Translations under genes and position numbers: made by a program
In this document: positions 16,074 through 23,517 of the stretch, one piece after another
How the letters are laid out: each line of letters begins with the position of its first letter
Position numbering within the stretch: the first letter of the stretch is position 1
Assembly (NCBI GenBank): GCA_016303235.1
Contig: JAEDMB010000009.1
Coordinates: forward strand, 1-23,517
DNA length: 23,517 bases
DNA from: Oscillospiraceae bacterium
Lineage (GTDB): Bacteria; Bacillota; Clostridia; Oscillospirales; Ruminococcaceae
Reading direction: 5' to 3'
The notes under the pieces: model-generated
Told to the model about the DNA's origin: nothing
The model's input: the letters and a program-made list of their open reading frames with translations, nothing else
Databases searched by the model: none

Positions 16074-16274
16074 ATGGTTGTTACTAAAGATACTATTATA
16101 GGCGATATTCTTGACGCTGATGCTACTGTTGCTCCGTATTTCCTTGAAATCGGCATGCACTGTCTCGGCTGTCCCGCATCAAGAGGAGAATCCATTGCTG
16201 ATGCATGTATGGTTCACGGCACTGATGCCGATGAACTCGTTGCAAAGCTCAACGCTCATTTTTCTGCAAAGTAA
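16074..16274 (+). CDS. DUF1858 domain protein (redox-disulfide type)
   Basis: A 66-residue cytoplasmic protein consisting of one DUF1858 domain, in the same family as the 'hybrid cluster protein-associated redox disulfide' domain. The core is EIGMHCLGCPASRGE, with C30-x2-C33 and a further C45. The family is assumed to carry a redox-active disulfide or bind metal; its physiological partner is not known. The start is set by GAAAGGAAAG (16055-16064) before ATG 16074. Unlike the prismane-associated members, no hybrid cluster protein gene is nearby. It forms its own unit between a promoter at 15995 and a terminator at 16295. Confidence 0.88.
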   Translation: MVVTKDTIIGDILDADATVAPYFLEIGMHCLGCPASRGESIADACMVHGTDADELVAKLNAHFSAK

Positions 16275-16294
16275 AATTATGCCGTAAAAGGCGG

Positions 16295-16329
16295 GGGCAG
16301 TCTGATTTTTTTCAGTCTGCCCTGTTTTT
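16295..16329 (+). terminator. intrinsic terminator of the DUF1858 gene
   Basis: gggcag (16295-16300) pairs with ctgccc (16317-16322); after a T-T mismatch, ctga (16302-16305) pairs with tcag (16312-16315), loop of six T. TGTTTTT follows. It ends 21 nt before the next start codon, so the next gene may depend on read-through or on a promoter I could not identify. Confidence 0.85.
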
Positions 16330-16349
16330 GTTTAAGGAGTGATTTTTTT

Positions 16350-17783
16350 ATGCTTAATGAAAGACTTAAGGCTTGTGCGGAATACGTCAGCGGTAAGGGT
16401 ATCGCATGCGATGTCGGGACAGACCATGCATACCTCGCATGCGAATTAATAAAAAGCGGGAAATGCAGTCATGTAATAGCATCTGACATAAACAGCAAGC
16501 CCCTTGAATTTGCTGAAAATACCGTGAAAAAATATAATATATCCGATAAAGTCGATTTGATACTTTCGGACGGACTCGAAAAAGTTCCGAGCGAAAATGT
16601 TTCCGATGTAATAATTGCCGGAATGGGCGGAGAAACTATTGCAGATATTATAAATAATTCAGAGTGGATTAAAAATAATGTAAATCTTATATTACAGCCT
16701 ATGACTAAAGCTCCGTATCTCAGAATATGGCTCTATGCTAACGGATATAAAATAACAGATGAAAAAGCAGTCAGGGACGGAAAATTTATCTACACTGTTA
16801 TGAAAGCAGTATACTGCGGAAAAAAAATAAGGCTTTCGGAATTTTCTTCCATTATCGGACATCTTGATTTTTCGCTTGATATTTCAAAAGAGTATCTGAA
16901 ATATCATGCTGAAAAGCTTGCAAGAATTGCGGAGGAAATCAGGGAAACAAAATATTTCTGCGAAAGTATCAAAAAGAATGAAATATCTGAAATAATGAAT
17001 TTTCTTTATGATAATGATACTGTTTACGGAAATAATATCTATTATATCCTCAATGAATTTTATCCTTTCAATACTCAGGAAAAATGGGACAATTCGGGAT
17101 ATCTTATAGGAAACAGAAACAAGCCTGTATTCAAAATTCTGCTTAGTCTTGATATAACCAAAAATGCAGTTTCAGAGGCTAAAGAAAAAAACTGTAATAT
17201 GATTATATCACATCACCCCGTAATATTTGAACCTCTTAGAATTATAACTGCCGATGATGTTGTATATCAGCTTATAGAAAATGATATAAGTGCATTGTGT
17301 ATGCATACTAATCTTGATATTGCAGAGGACGGCACTAACGGAGTTATAGTTGATAAGCTTTCAGAAAAGCTTGAAATAAAATCGTGCGAACCCTTTGACG
17401 AAATCGGCAAAATAATTAATCTTGAAAAGCCTGTTTCATCTTCGGAGCTTGCAAATGTACTTAAAGAAATTTTCGGCTGTACAGTAGTAAAATACTGCTG
17501 TGATAAGGAAATAATCAATAAAATTGCAGTGTGTTCAGGTTCGGGGGGGTCAATGCTTAATACTGCCCTTGAAAAAGAATGTGATGCATTTGTAACGGGT
17601 GATATAAAGCATGATGTATGGATTTCAGCAAACAATAATAATCTTACTCTTTTTGACTGCGGTCACTTCCATACTGAAAACCTTGTGCTTGAACATCTTA
17701 AAGATGTACTTGAGGCGAATTTCCCGTTTATCGAAACAATAGTAGCGGAAACTTCTGTTGACCCTGTAAAATATATCATATAG
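16350..17783 (+). CDS. fusion: tRNA m1A22 methyltransferase TrmK + Nif3-like dinuclear metal protein
   Basis: One 477-residue frame joins two proteins that are normally separate neighbours in Firmicutes (yqfN-yqfO). Residues 1 to about 210 are TrmK, which makes 1-methyladenosine at tRNA position 22: SAM motif CDVGTDHAYL (20-29), IIAGMGGETI with G91-G94, LQPMTKAPYLR, then a two-helix C-terminal part. Residues from about 213 are a short-form Nif3/DUF34 protein without the PII-like insert. Its predicted metal ligands are H288-H289 (ISHHP), D323 (HTNLD), and H439 with E443 (DCGHFHTE). The join has no frameshift, stop or internal ribosome binding site. ATG 16350 follows AAGGAGTGA. Nif3's activity is unsettled; the fusion suggests a tRNA- or SAM-linked role. 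Confidence 0.9.
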   Translation: MLNERLKACAEYVSGKGIACDVGTDHAYLACELIKSGKCSHVIASDINSKPLEFAENTVKKYNISDKVDLILSDGLEKVPSENVSDVIIAGMGGETIADIINNSEWIKNNVNLILQPMTKAPYLRIWLYANGYKITDEKAVRDGKFIYTVMKAVYCGKKIRLSEFSSIIGHLDFSLDISKEYLKYHAEKLARIAEEIRETKYFCESIKKNEISEIMNFLYDNDTVYGNNIYYILNEFYPFNTQEKWDNSGYLIGNRNKPVFKILLSLDITKNAVSEAKEKNCNMIISHHPVIFEPLRIITADDVVYQLIENDISALCMHTNLDIAEDGTNGVIVDKLSEKLEIKSCEPFDEIGKIINLEKPVSSSELANVLKEIFGCTVVKYCCDKEIINKIAVCSGSGGSMLNTALEKECDAFVTGDIKHDVWISANNNNLTLFDCGHFHTENLVLEHLKDVLEANFPFIETIVAETSVDPVKYII

Positions 17784-17798
17784 AAAGGATTTTTAATA

Positions 17799-19553
17799 AT
17801 GGCACTTGACGGAGCATTTCTCTATGCAATAAAATCTGAAACAGAATTTTTAATAGGAGCAAGAGTTGAAAAGGTATATCAGCCCTCACGTGATGAAATA
17901 ATAATCGGATTCCGTACACGTCAGGGAGCTTATAAGCTTCTTATATCCGCAAACGCAAACAACAGCAGAGTACACATAACTAAAATACCTGTTGACAATC
18001 CGAAAACTCCGCCGATGTTCTGCATGCTTCTGCGTAAGCATATAGGCGGAGGAAAGCTTATTGATATACGTCAGGACGGTTTGGAGCGAATTTTATACCT
18101 TGATTTTGAATGTATAAATGAACTCGGCGATATAGTTACCGTAACTCTCGCATGCGAAATTATGGGAAGATGTTCAAATCTTGTGATAATCAGTCAGGAC
18201 GGCAGAATTATCGACAGTATAAAGCGTGTTGACCCCGAAATGTCAAGGGAAAGAATAATTCTCCCAAATACACGCTATCAGCTCCCTCCACGTGAGGAAA
18301 GACTGAATTTCCTTACAGCCGATAAAAATACAATTGCAAACAGAATAAAATCAGCCGAATCAGGAGAGCTTTCCAAAGTACTGATAAAAGTATTCGAGGG
18401 AATTTCTCCCATACTTGCAAGGGAATGGGCATATTATACATCAAAAGGCGAATATCTCAAATCATCTGAAATAACTCCCGAGCATATCAACCGCCTTATG
18501 CTTAAAATAGAAAAATCCCGTGATATGCTTTTGAATAATAAATGCTGTTTTACTGTATTAAAAGACAATGACGGAATACTGAAAGATTTCAGCTTTATAA
18601 ATATACAGCAGTACGGAAATTTAATGCAGACCTGTGAATACAATTCCGCATCGGAACTCCTTGACGCTTTCTATGCACAACGTGATTTGGCTGTCCGTAT
18701 GAAACAGCGTGCAAATGACCTGTTCAAGCTCCTTGTAAACCTTACCGAAAGAATTTCAAGAAGAATTGCGGTTCAGTCGGAGGAACTGGAACAGTGCGGA
18801 AACCGTGACATATATAAACTCTACGGCGATTTGCTTTCCGCTGAAATCTATAAAATCCGTAAGGGAGACAGAGTTCTTTTAACTCATAATTTCTATGATG
18901 AAAGTTGTCCCGAAATCGAAATAAAACTTGATTCTATGAAAACTCCCTCGCAGAATATACAGCATTATTACAACGAATATAAAAAATGTGCTGTTGCCGA
19001 AAAGAAACTCGCTGAACAGATTGAAAAGGGCAGGGAAGAACTTCAGTATATAGACAGCGTTTTTGATGCTCTCACAAGAGCAACTACTGAAAACGAAATA
19101 TCACAGCTCCGCCTTGAACTTGCTGAACAGGGATATATAAAATCATCATTCCAGAAAGGCAAGCCAGAAAAATCACTTCCGCCGATAGAATACAAGTCAA
19201 GTGACGGATTCACAATTCTTGTAGGAAGAAATAATATTCAGAATGACAGGTTATCTTTGAAACTTGCTGAAAAATCTGATATATGGTTACACACACAGCT
19301 TATAACAGGTTCGCATGTACTGATACTCACTGACGGCGAAACTCCTCCCGACAGAACTGTTGAGGAGGCTTGTATAATTGCATCGGTGAACAGCCGTGGA
19401 AAGGATTCAAACCTTGTACCGGTTGACTATTGCCTTGCAAAGTATGTGAAAAAGCCTTCCGGAGCTAAGCCGGGGAAAGTAATATTTACAAACTATAAAA
19501 CGGCATTTGTCAGACCTGATACTGAACTTGCTGAAAGGTTAAGGGTGAAATAA
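17799..19553 (+). CDS. rqcH: ribosome quality-control factor RqcH (NFACT family)
   Basis: A 584-residue NFACT protein (old name: fibronectin-binding protein). RqcH binds stalled 50S subunits and recruits Ala-tRNA to add C-terminal alanine tails that mark nascent chains for degradation. Visible are the N-terminal MALDGAFLYAIKSE start, RVHIT and PPMFCMLLRKH blocks of NFACT-N, a middle coiled coil (about 290-440), and the C-terminal NFACT-R domain (about 469-575, with DIWLHT from D494 and ITGSHVLIL). The conserved Asp-Arg pair of NFACT-N appears here as E96-R97 in GLERIL. ATG 17799 follows AAAGGA, 15 nt after trmK-nif3; mpg starts right at its stop. Confidence 0.93.
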   Translation: MALDGAFLYAIKSETEFLIGARVEKVYQPSRDEIIIGFRTRQGAYKLLISANANNSRVHITKIPVDNPKTPPMFCMLLRKHIGGGKLIDIRQDGLERILYLDFECINELGDIVTVTLACEIMGRCSNLVIISQDGRIIDSIKRVDPEMSRERIILPNTRYQLPPREERLNFLTADKNTIANRIKSAESGELSKVLIKVFEGISPILAREWAYYTSKGEYLKSSEITPEHINRLMLKIEKSRDMLLNNKCCFTVLKDNDGILKDFSFINIQQYGNLMQTCEYNSASELLDAFYAQRDLAVRMKQRANDLFKLLVNLTERISRRIAVQSEELEQCGNRDIYKLYGDLLSAEIYKIRKGDRVLLTHNFYDESCPEIEIKLDSMKTPSQNIQHYYNEYKKCAVAEKKLAEQIEKGREELQYIDSVFDALTRATTENEISQLRLELAEQGYIKSSFQKGKPEKSLPPIEYKSSDGFTILVGRNNIQNDRLSLKLAEKSDIWLHTQLITGSHVLILTDGETPPDRTVEEACIIASVNSRGKDSNLVPVDYCLAKYVKKPSGAKPGKVIFTNYKTAFVRPDTELAERLRVK

Positions 19554-20069
19554 ATGAAACTGGATAAGGAATTTTTTCATCGTGACTGTCTCGAAGTTGC
19601 TCCGGATTTGGTAGGAAAAATAATCGTTCACAGACTTTCGGACGGTACGGAAATCCGTGCAGTAATTACCGAAACAGAGGCATACAGAGGCGAGGAGGAC
19701 AAGGCTTGCCACGCCTCAAAGGGTCGCACTCCACGCACAGAACTTTTATACGGCGAAAGCGGTATAATATATATTTATCTATGCTATGGTATGCACTGGC
19801 TTATGAATATTATAACGGGCGAAAAGGATAATCCTCAATGCGTACTTTTAAGAGCCGGCGAAAATTTAACAGGCCCTGCAAAGCTTACAAAATATATCAA
19901 AACAGACAAATCACTGAACGGAAAAAATATATACAGCAATCCTGATATATGGATTGAAGATGACGGATTCCGCCCGAAATTCAAAACAGCTTCAAGAGTA
20001 GGAATAGACTATGCCGGAGAATACTGGAAAAATATCGAATGGCGGTTCATTGCGGAGGATTTAAAATGA
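19554..20069 (+). CDS. mpg: 3-methyladenine DNA glycosylase (AAG/Mpg family)
   Basis: Base-excision repair enzyme that removes alkylated purines such as 3-methyladenine. The 171-residue protein is a little short for the family (about 190-200), missing some C-terminal residues, but the active site is intact: E42 in ETEAY aligns with the catalytic Glu of human AAG, with Y44 and H53 (ACHAS) at the expected spacing, and YGMHWLMNI following. The C-terminal FKTASRVGIDYAG block is also present. ATG 19554 immediately follows the rqcH stop, with AAGG just upstream. Its stop overlaps the next start (ATGA), so translation is probably coupled to the AraC-type gene. Confidence 0.94.
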   Translation: MKLDKEFFHRDCLEVAPDLVGKIIVHRLSDGTEIRAVITETEAYRGEEDKACHASKGRTPRTELLYGESGIIYIYLCYGMHWLMNIITGEKDNPQCVLLRAGENLTGPAKLTKYIKTDKSLNGKNIYSNPDIWIEDDGFRPKFKTASRVGIDYAGEYWKNIEWRFIAEDLK

Positions 20070-20848
20070 ATATATCGGGAATAGGCTATAATACAATACA
20101 TGGCAAGGATTATTCACTTGTGAAAAGCGGTATGGAAAACTATCTTCTTATACTTCTTAAAAGTCCATGCATATTCAGAATAAACGGAGAAGAAGTTCCG
20201 GCAGACCGTGACACTGTTATAATATATGATATAAATGCTGATATAGATTTACATTCCGATGAGGATATATTTATATATGACTGGATTTGTTTCGGCATAG
20301 GCGGAGAAAGTGACTTTTTTTCCGCCCTTGACATTCCGCTTGATACTGTTATAAGATATACTGATGTAAATTTTCTTAGTGAACTTATAAGAAATCTGAC
20401 AAATGAATTTTATTCATCAAGCACTAACAGAACAAAAATGATTGACAGCCTTTTAAAAACTATCCTCATAAAAATCAGCGAAACAAACGGAATAAGAGGT
20501 ATGTCTCCGCAGGCATCTGACCCCCATTACAGCGAACTTCTTGAACTCCGTCAGAAAATATACCGCAATCCGCATATAAAATGGACTGTTGAGCTTATGG
20601 CATCGGAAGTTAATATGTCACGTTCATATTTTCAGAGAATATACCGTGAAACTTTCGGAATATCCTGTATATCCGATGTCATAGTAAGCAAAATTGACAA
20701 GGCAAGGGAAATTTTAAGTACAACTTCATGCACTGTTTCACAGGTTGCCGTTATGTGCGGTTACGACAGCGATGAACATTTTATGCGACAGTTCAAAAAG
20801 GTTGTCGGAGTTACTCCCACAGTTTACAGAAAAAATATTCAGGGCTGA
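20066..20848 (+). CDS. AraC-family transcriptional regulator
   Basis: A 260-residue cytoplasmic regulator. Residues 1 to about 110 resemble a cupin-like sugar-sensing domain (NYLLILLKSPCIFRING and DWICFGIGG); residues 160-258 are the AraC-type DNA-binding domain with two helix-turn-helix units (about 174-196, WTVELMASEVNMSRSYFQRI; and about 222-246, CTVSQVAVMCGYDSDEHFMR) and the usual FKKVVGVTPTVYR ending. ATG 20066 is chosen over an in-frame ATG at 20039 because GGAGG (20054-20058) is seven bases upstream and the ATG overlaps the mpg stop. It lies 127 nt before a mannanase gene on the same strand, so local control of mannan use is plausible but inferred. No clear terminator follows it. Confidence 0.9.
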   Translation: MNISGIGYNTIHGKDYSLVKSGMENYLLILLKSPCIFRINGEEVPADRDTVIIYDINADIDLHSDEDIFIYDWICFGIGGESDFFSALDIPLDTVIRYTDVNFLSELIRNLTNEFYSSSTNRTKMIDSLLKTILIKISETNGIRGMSPQASDPHYSELLELRQKIYRNPHIKWTVELMASEVNMSRSYFQRIYRETFGISCISDVIVSKIDKAREILSTTSCTVSQVAVMCGYDSDEHFMRQFKKVVGVTPTVYRKNIQG

Positions 20849-20870
20849 TTTTTCAGAAATAGTATTTTTA

Positions 20871-20896
20871 TATCAAAAAAATGGAAATTCCTATCA
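20871..20896 (+). promoter_or_regulatory. candidate regulator half-sites upstream of the mannanase promoter
   Basis: TATCA occurs at 20871-20875 and 20892-20896, exactly 21 bp apart, the two-helical-turn spacing used by AraC-type regulators. A short GGAAATTCC palindrome (20883-20891) lies between them. The match is only 5 bp in AT-rich DNA, so chance is a serious alternative. Confidence 0.2.
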
Positions 20897-20913
20897 GTTT
20901 TCACATTTTTATA

Positions 20914-20942
20914 TTGACATTATTTAAAAAATATGTTATAAT
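20914..20942 (+). promoter_or_regulatory. perfect consensus, extended -10 promoter of the mannanase
   Basis: TTGACA (20914-20919), 17 bp, TATAAT (20937-20942), with extended -10 TG at 20934-20935. Start predicted near 20949, giving a short leader of about 27 nt containing GGAGG (20963-20967). Confidence 0.92.
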
Positions 20943-20975
20943 AAAACACATAAATTATTATCGGAGGTTTTTAAA

Positions 20976-23171
20976 ATGGGTTCAAAGAAATTTTTGAAGA
21001 AATTCAGCTCTGCTGTTATGGCTTCTGCACTTGCATTAAATACACTTGCAGTTGTTCCCGTATTTGCAGAGGGCGGAAAATATGAATTTGAAGAAGGTAC
21101 TCTTGTTGATGCTAAGGCTTTTGACGGTGACAAGGACGGAAATGCTGTTGTCAACGCAAGCGGTCAGCTCGTATTTCTTGAAAATTCAGGTGAAACTGCT
21201 ACCGTTACTGTAAATGTCAAGGAAACAGGAATGTATACTCTCACAATCGCTACATATACTCCATACGGAGCAAAAACTCACAATCTTCTTATCAATGGCG
21301 TTGACCAGGGTCAGATTTCATTCGTTGAAAATAAAACAGGTGTTGTTGAAACTGAATTAGGAAAGTTCAAGCTTACTGCCGGAGACAATACTATTACAGT
21401 AAAGTCAAGCTGGGGCTGGACTTATCTTGACTATATCAAGGTTGATACTGCTTCACTTCCTACACTTACATCATCAAACAAGCTTGCCGACAGCAAGGCT
21501 ACTTCTGCTACACAGTCACTTATGAACTATTTTGCTGATGTTTACGGCAAGCATATAATATCCGGTCAGCAGGAAATTTATAGTTATGGCCCTCATGGTC
21601 TTGAGTACGAATTTGAGTATATCAAGGAAAAAACCGGTGAATCTCCGGCAATCAGAGGCTTTGACTACGGCAACTTTACCTGTCCTGCATTCGGCAGTGA
21701 TGACGGCTCAACAACCCGTATTATTGACTGGGTAAAGAATAAAAACGGTATTGCAACATCTTCATGGCACCTTAATGTACCTACTGATTTCGCAAGTTAT
21801 ACAAGCGGAAGCAAGGTTGACTGGGCTCAGACAACATACAGCGAAAAAACAGATTTTTCACCTTCAAAGGCTGCTACCCCCGGCACAAAGGAAAATGAAT
21901 ATTATATGCAGGCTCTGACAACTCTGGCTGCAGAGTTTAAAAAGCTTGAGGCTGAAAATATTCCGGTAATCTGGAGACCTCTCCACGAAGCTGAAGGTAG
22001 CGGAGGCGAAACAGGTTCATGGTTCTGGTGGGGCAGAGAAGGTTCTGAAGCTTATAAGAAACTCTGGATTTATACTTATAAGACACTCACAGAAGATTTC
22101 GACTGCCATAATCTTATATGGGAATGGAACAGCTATGCTTATTCTACATCTAAAGACTGGTATCCGGGCGATGAGTATGTAGACCTTATAGCTTATGATA
22201 AATACAACTGCACAGACTGGTCATCAGGAAGCCCTGTTCTGACTCATAATGACAGTGCTATAAGCGGTACTTTCTATAACCTCGTAGATATGTATGAAGG
22301 CAAAAAGATGATTGCTATGTCTGAAAATGACAGCATACCTACTCTTGAAAATCTGCTTGCAGAAAAAGCCGGCTGGCTCTACTTCTGCCCATGGTATGAC
22401 GGCGGTTCAGACAATATAAACTTCCTTTCAAACCCTGTATTCAATACTGTTGAGGATTTGACAACAATTTATCAGAGCGATTACTGCATTACTCTTGATG
22501 AACTTCCCGCAAATCTTTACAGCTATGAATCATCAGGAAATACAGACCCGACAGAGCCGACATCAACTACTGCTACTACCGTAAAGCCGACAGGAACTAC
22601 AACAACTACTACAACCACAGAACCCGCTCCGGAACCTGAAGTTTACAAGCTTGCAATCAAGACAAACGGCGGTAAAAAGCTTGAAGTAACTATTAAGATG
22701 ACTCCTGCAGACTATGAACTTGCAAACGGCTGTTTCGGATACGCTGACGGTATGGACTGGATTTCAACAGAATGGGAAGTTACTGAATTTGACAAGGACG
22801 GCAATGCCGTTGTATCATTTGATATTCCCGATGGCGTTGAAAATCTTGAATTCCAGATTTGGTGGCCTAATTCCGAAACCGATGCGGCATCATGTATAGC
22901 AACAAGTTACAGCATTGACGGAACTGTTACAGACCTTAATACACCTTCCGATGTATTATATGGAGATGCTAACGGCGACGGTTCAGTTGACGTTGCAGAC
23001 GTTGTTGCAGTAGCAGCATATGTAGGCTCACCTGCTACAAATAAGCTTACCGAAGAAGGTCTTGCCAATGCTGATGTACAGGGTGACGGTGACGGCGTTA
23101 CAGCTAATGATGCTCTTGCAATTCAGCAGTATCTCGCAAATATTATAAAATCACTTCCTGTCAAGGAATAA
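20976..23171 (+). CDS. secreted cellulosomal beta-mannanase: CBM35-GH26-X-dockerin
   Basis: A 731-residue secreted enzyme that should hydrolyse beta-1,4-mannan. Order: signal peptide (1-31, cleavage after VFA), CBM35-like module (about 36-158, YEFEEGTLVDAKAF to YLDYIKV), GH26 catalytic domain (about 165-512), Thr/Pro linker (about 519-555), an unassigned beta-rich module (about 556-655), and a type I dockerin (about 660-731). The probable acid/base is E338 in WRPLHEAEG and the nucleophile E450 in AMSEND. The dockerin has calcium loops from D664 and D700; the second carries the GDGDGVT...DALAIQ form typical of Ruminococcus. It would bind a cohesin on a cellulosome scaffold. ATG 20976 follows GGAGG. 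The mannanase call rests on GH26 motifs; exact substrate is inference. Confidence 0.93.
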   Translation: MGSKKFLKKFSSAVMASALALNTLAVVPVFAEGGKYEFEEGTLVDAKAFDGDKDGNAVVNASGQLVFLENSGETATVTVNVKETGMYTLTIATYTPYGAKTHNLLINGVDQGQISFVENKTGVVETELGKFKLTAGDNTITVKSSWGWTYLDYIKVDTASLPTLTSSNKLADSKATSATQSLMNYFADVYGKHIISGQQEIYSYGPHGLEYEFEYIKEKTGESPAIRGFDYGNFTCPAFGSDDGSTTRIIDWVKNKNGIATSSWHLNVPTDFASYTSGSKVDWAQTTYSEKTDFSPSKAATPGTKENEYYMQALTTLAAEFKKLEAENIPVIWRPLHEAEGSGGETGSWFWWGREGSEAYKKLWIYTYKTLTEDFDCHNLIWEWNSYAYSTSKDWYPGDEYVDLIAYDKYNCTDWSSGSPVLTHNDSAISGTFYNLVDMYEGKKMIAMSENDSIPTLENLLAEKAGWLYFCPWYDGGSDNINFLSNPVFNTVEDLTTIYQSDYCITLDELPANLYSYESSGNTDPTEPTSTTATTVKPTGTTTTTTTTEPAPEPEVYKLAIKTNGGKKLEVTIKMTPADYELANGCFGYADGMDWISTEWEVTEFDKDGNAVVSFDIPDGVENLEFQIWWPNSETDAASCIATSYSIDGTVTDLNTPSDVLYGDANGDGSVDVADVVAVAAYVGSPATNKLTEEGLANADVQGDGDGVTANDALAIQQYLANIIKSLPVKE

Positions 23172-23183
23172 TTTACAGAAAAT

Positions 23184-23216
23184 AAGGGCGACCCGAAAGG
23201 GTTGCCCTTTATATTT
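23184..23216. terminator. bidirectional terminator between mannanase and convergent SDR gene
   Basis: An 11-bp stem (23184-23194 with 23199-23209, one G-T pair) closed by a GAAA tetraloop, with A/T-rich flanks on both sides. It sits between two convergent stops and can serve both strands. Confidence 0.9.
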
Positions 23217-23517
23217 ATATAACCATTCCGCCGTTGACTCCGAGAATCTGCCCTGTTATGAATGATGCTTTTTCAGATGCTAAAAACATTACAGAATCAG
23301 CGATATTTTCCGGAGTCCCGAAAATTCCGAGCGGAATATCTTCTTTTATAAGTCTTAAATCTTCATCGGAAAAATTTCTGTTCATATCGGTGAGGATAAA
23401 TCCGGGGGAAACGCAGTTCACACGTATTCCGGAGGGAGCGACTTCCTTTGCAAGAGCCTTTGTAAATCCGATAACTCCCGCCTTTGATGCCGAATAGTCA
23501 ACTTCGCATGATGCTCC
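23215..23517 (-). CDS. short-chain dehydrogenase/reductase, FabG-like, C-terminal part
   Basis: The last 100 residues of an SDR enzyme (usual length about 245). The frame is open to the right edge, so the N-terminal NAD(P)-binding Rossmann motif lies outside the window. The catalytic YxxxK is visible as YSASK, followed by GFTKALAKEVAPSGIRVN, the CVSPGFILTDM block, and the classic ending FITGQILGVNGGMVI. A GTG at 23419-23421 is internal, not the start. This ending is typical of 3-oxoacyl-ACP reductase FabG, but many SDRs share it, so the substrate is open. It is convergent with the mannanase and not obviously related to it. Confidence 0.9.
   Translation of the reverse strand, partial: GASCEVDYSASKAGVIGFTKALAKEVAPSGIRVNCVSPGFILTDMNRNFSDEDLRLIKEDIPLGIFGTPENIADSVMFLASEKASFITGQILGVNGGMVI

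Noticed and set aside
23215..23421. 68-residue SDR fragment starting at the GTG in 23419-23421
   Set aside because: The frame continues upstream to the window edge with the YxxxK motif, so the GTG is an internal Val codon.
1..23517. tRNA or rRNA genes, CRISPR array, insertion sequence, prophage, defence system
   Set aside because: I looked on both strands and saw no repeat-spacer array, transposase, integrase, cloverleaf or terminal inverted repeats; the gaps are short and explained by promoters and terminators.

Overview
The window looks like chromosomal DNA of an AT-rich, Gram-positive Clostridia of the Ruminococcus type (Oscillospiraceae). The evidence is: strong AGGAGG-type ribosome binding sites throughout; Firmicutes-style division and cell-wall gene order; a MurE with the meso-diaminopimelate DNPR motif; and a secreted GH26 mannanase ending in a Ruminococcus-style type I dockerin, which points to a cellulosome-forming fibre degrader. 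The species cannot be fixed from the sequence.

Region 1 (1-13706, + strand) is the division and cell-wall (dcw) cluster: rsmH (5' end missing), ftsL, a class B penicillin-binding protein with two PASTA domains, murE, murF, mraY, ftsW, murG, murA, ftsQ/divIB and ftsZ. The genes are tightly packed and mostly share one direction of transcription. murD, expected between mraY and ftsW, is absent, and there is no ftsA before ftsZ. Two hairpins inside the cluster stand out: a terminator-like one before the PBP gene, and one that buries the murA ribosome binding site. ftsZ has its own extended -10 promoter and a clear terminator.

Region 2 (13707-16330) holds three single-gene units, each with a sigma-A-type promoter (17-bp spacer): a large DivIVA-like coiled-coil protein with hendecad repeats and a duplicated C-terminal motif, a small double zinc-ribbon protein, and a 66-residue DUF1858 redox-disulfide-type protein.

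Region 3 (16331-20848) is a probable operon: a TrmK-Nif3 fusion (tRNA m1A22 methyltransferase plus dinuclear-metal protein), RqcH/NFACT (ribosome quality control), a 3-methyladenine DNA glycosylase, and an AraC-family regulator whose start overlaps the glycosylase stop (ATGA).

Region 4 (20849-23517) has a very strong consensus promoter driving the secreted CBM35-GH26-dockerin mannanase, a bidirectional terminator, and the 3' part of a convergent short-chain dehydrogenase gene running off the right edge. No tRNA, rRNA, CRISPR array, insertion sequence or phage gene was seen. The longest gap between genes is 238 nt (15442-15679). Most of the window is ordinary housekeeping DNA; the best leads are the murA hairpin, the DivIVA-like scaffold, the TrmK-Nif3 fusion and the uncharacterised module of the mannanase.
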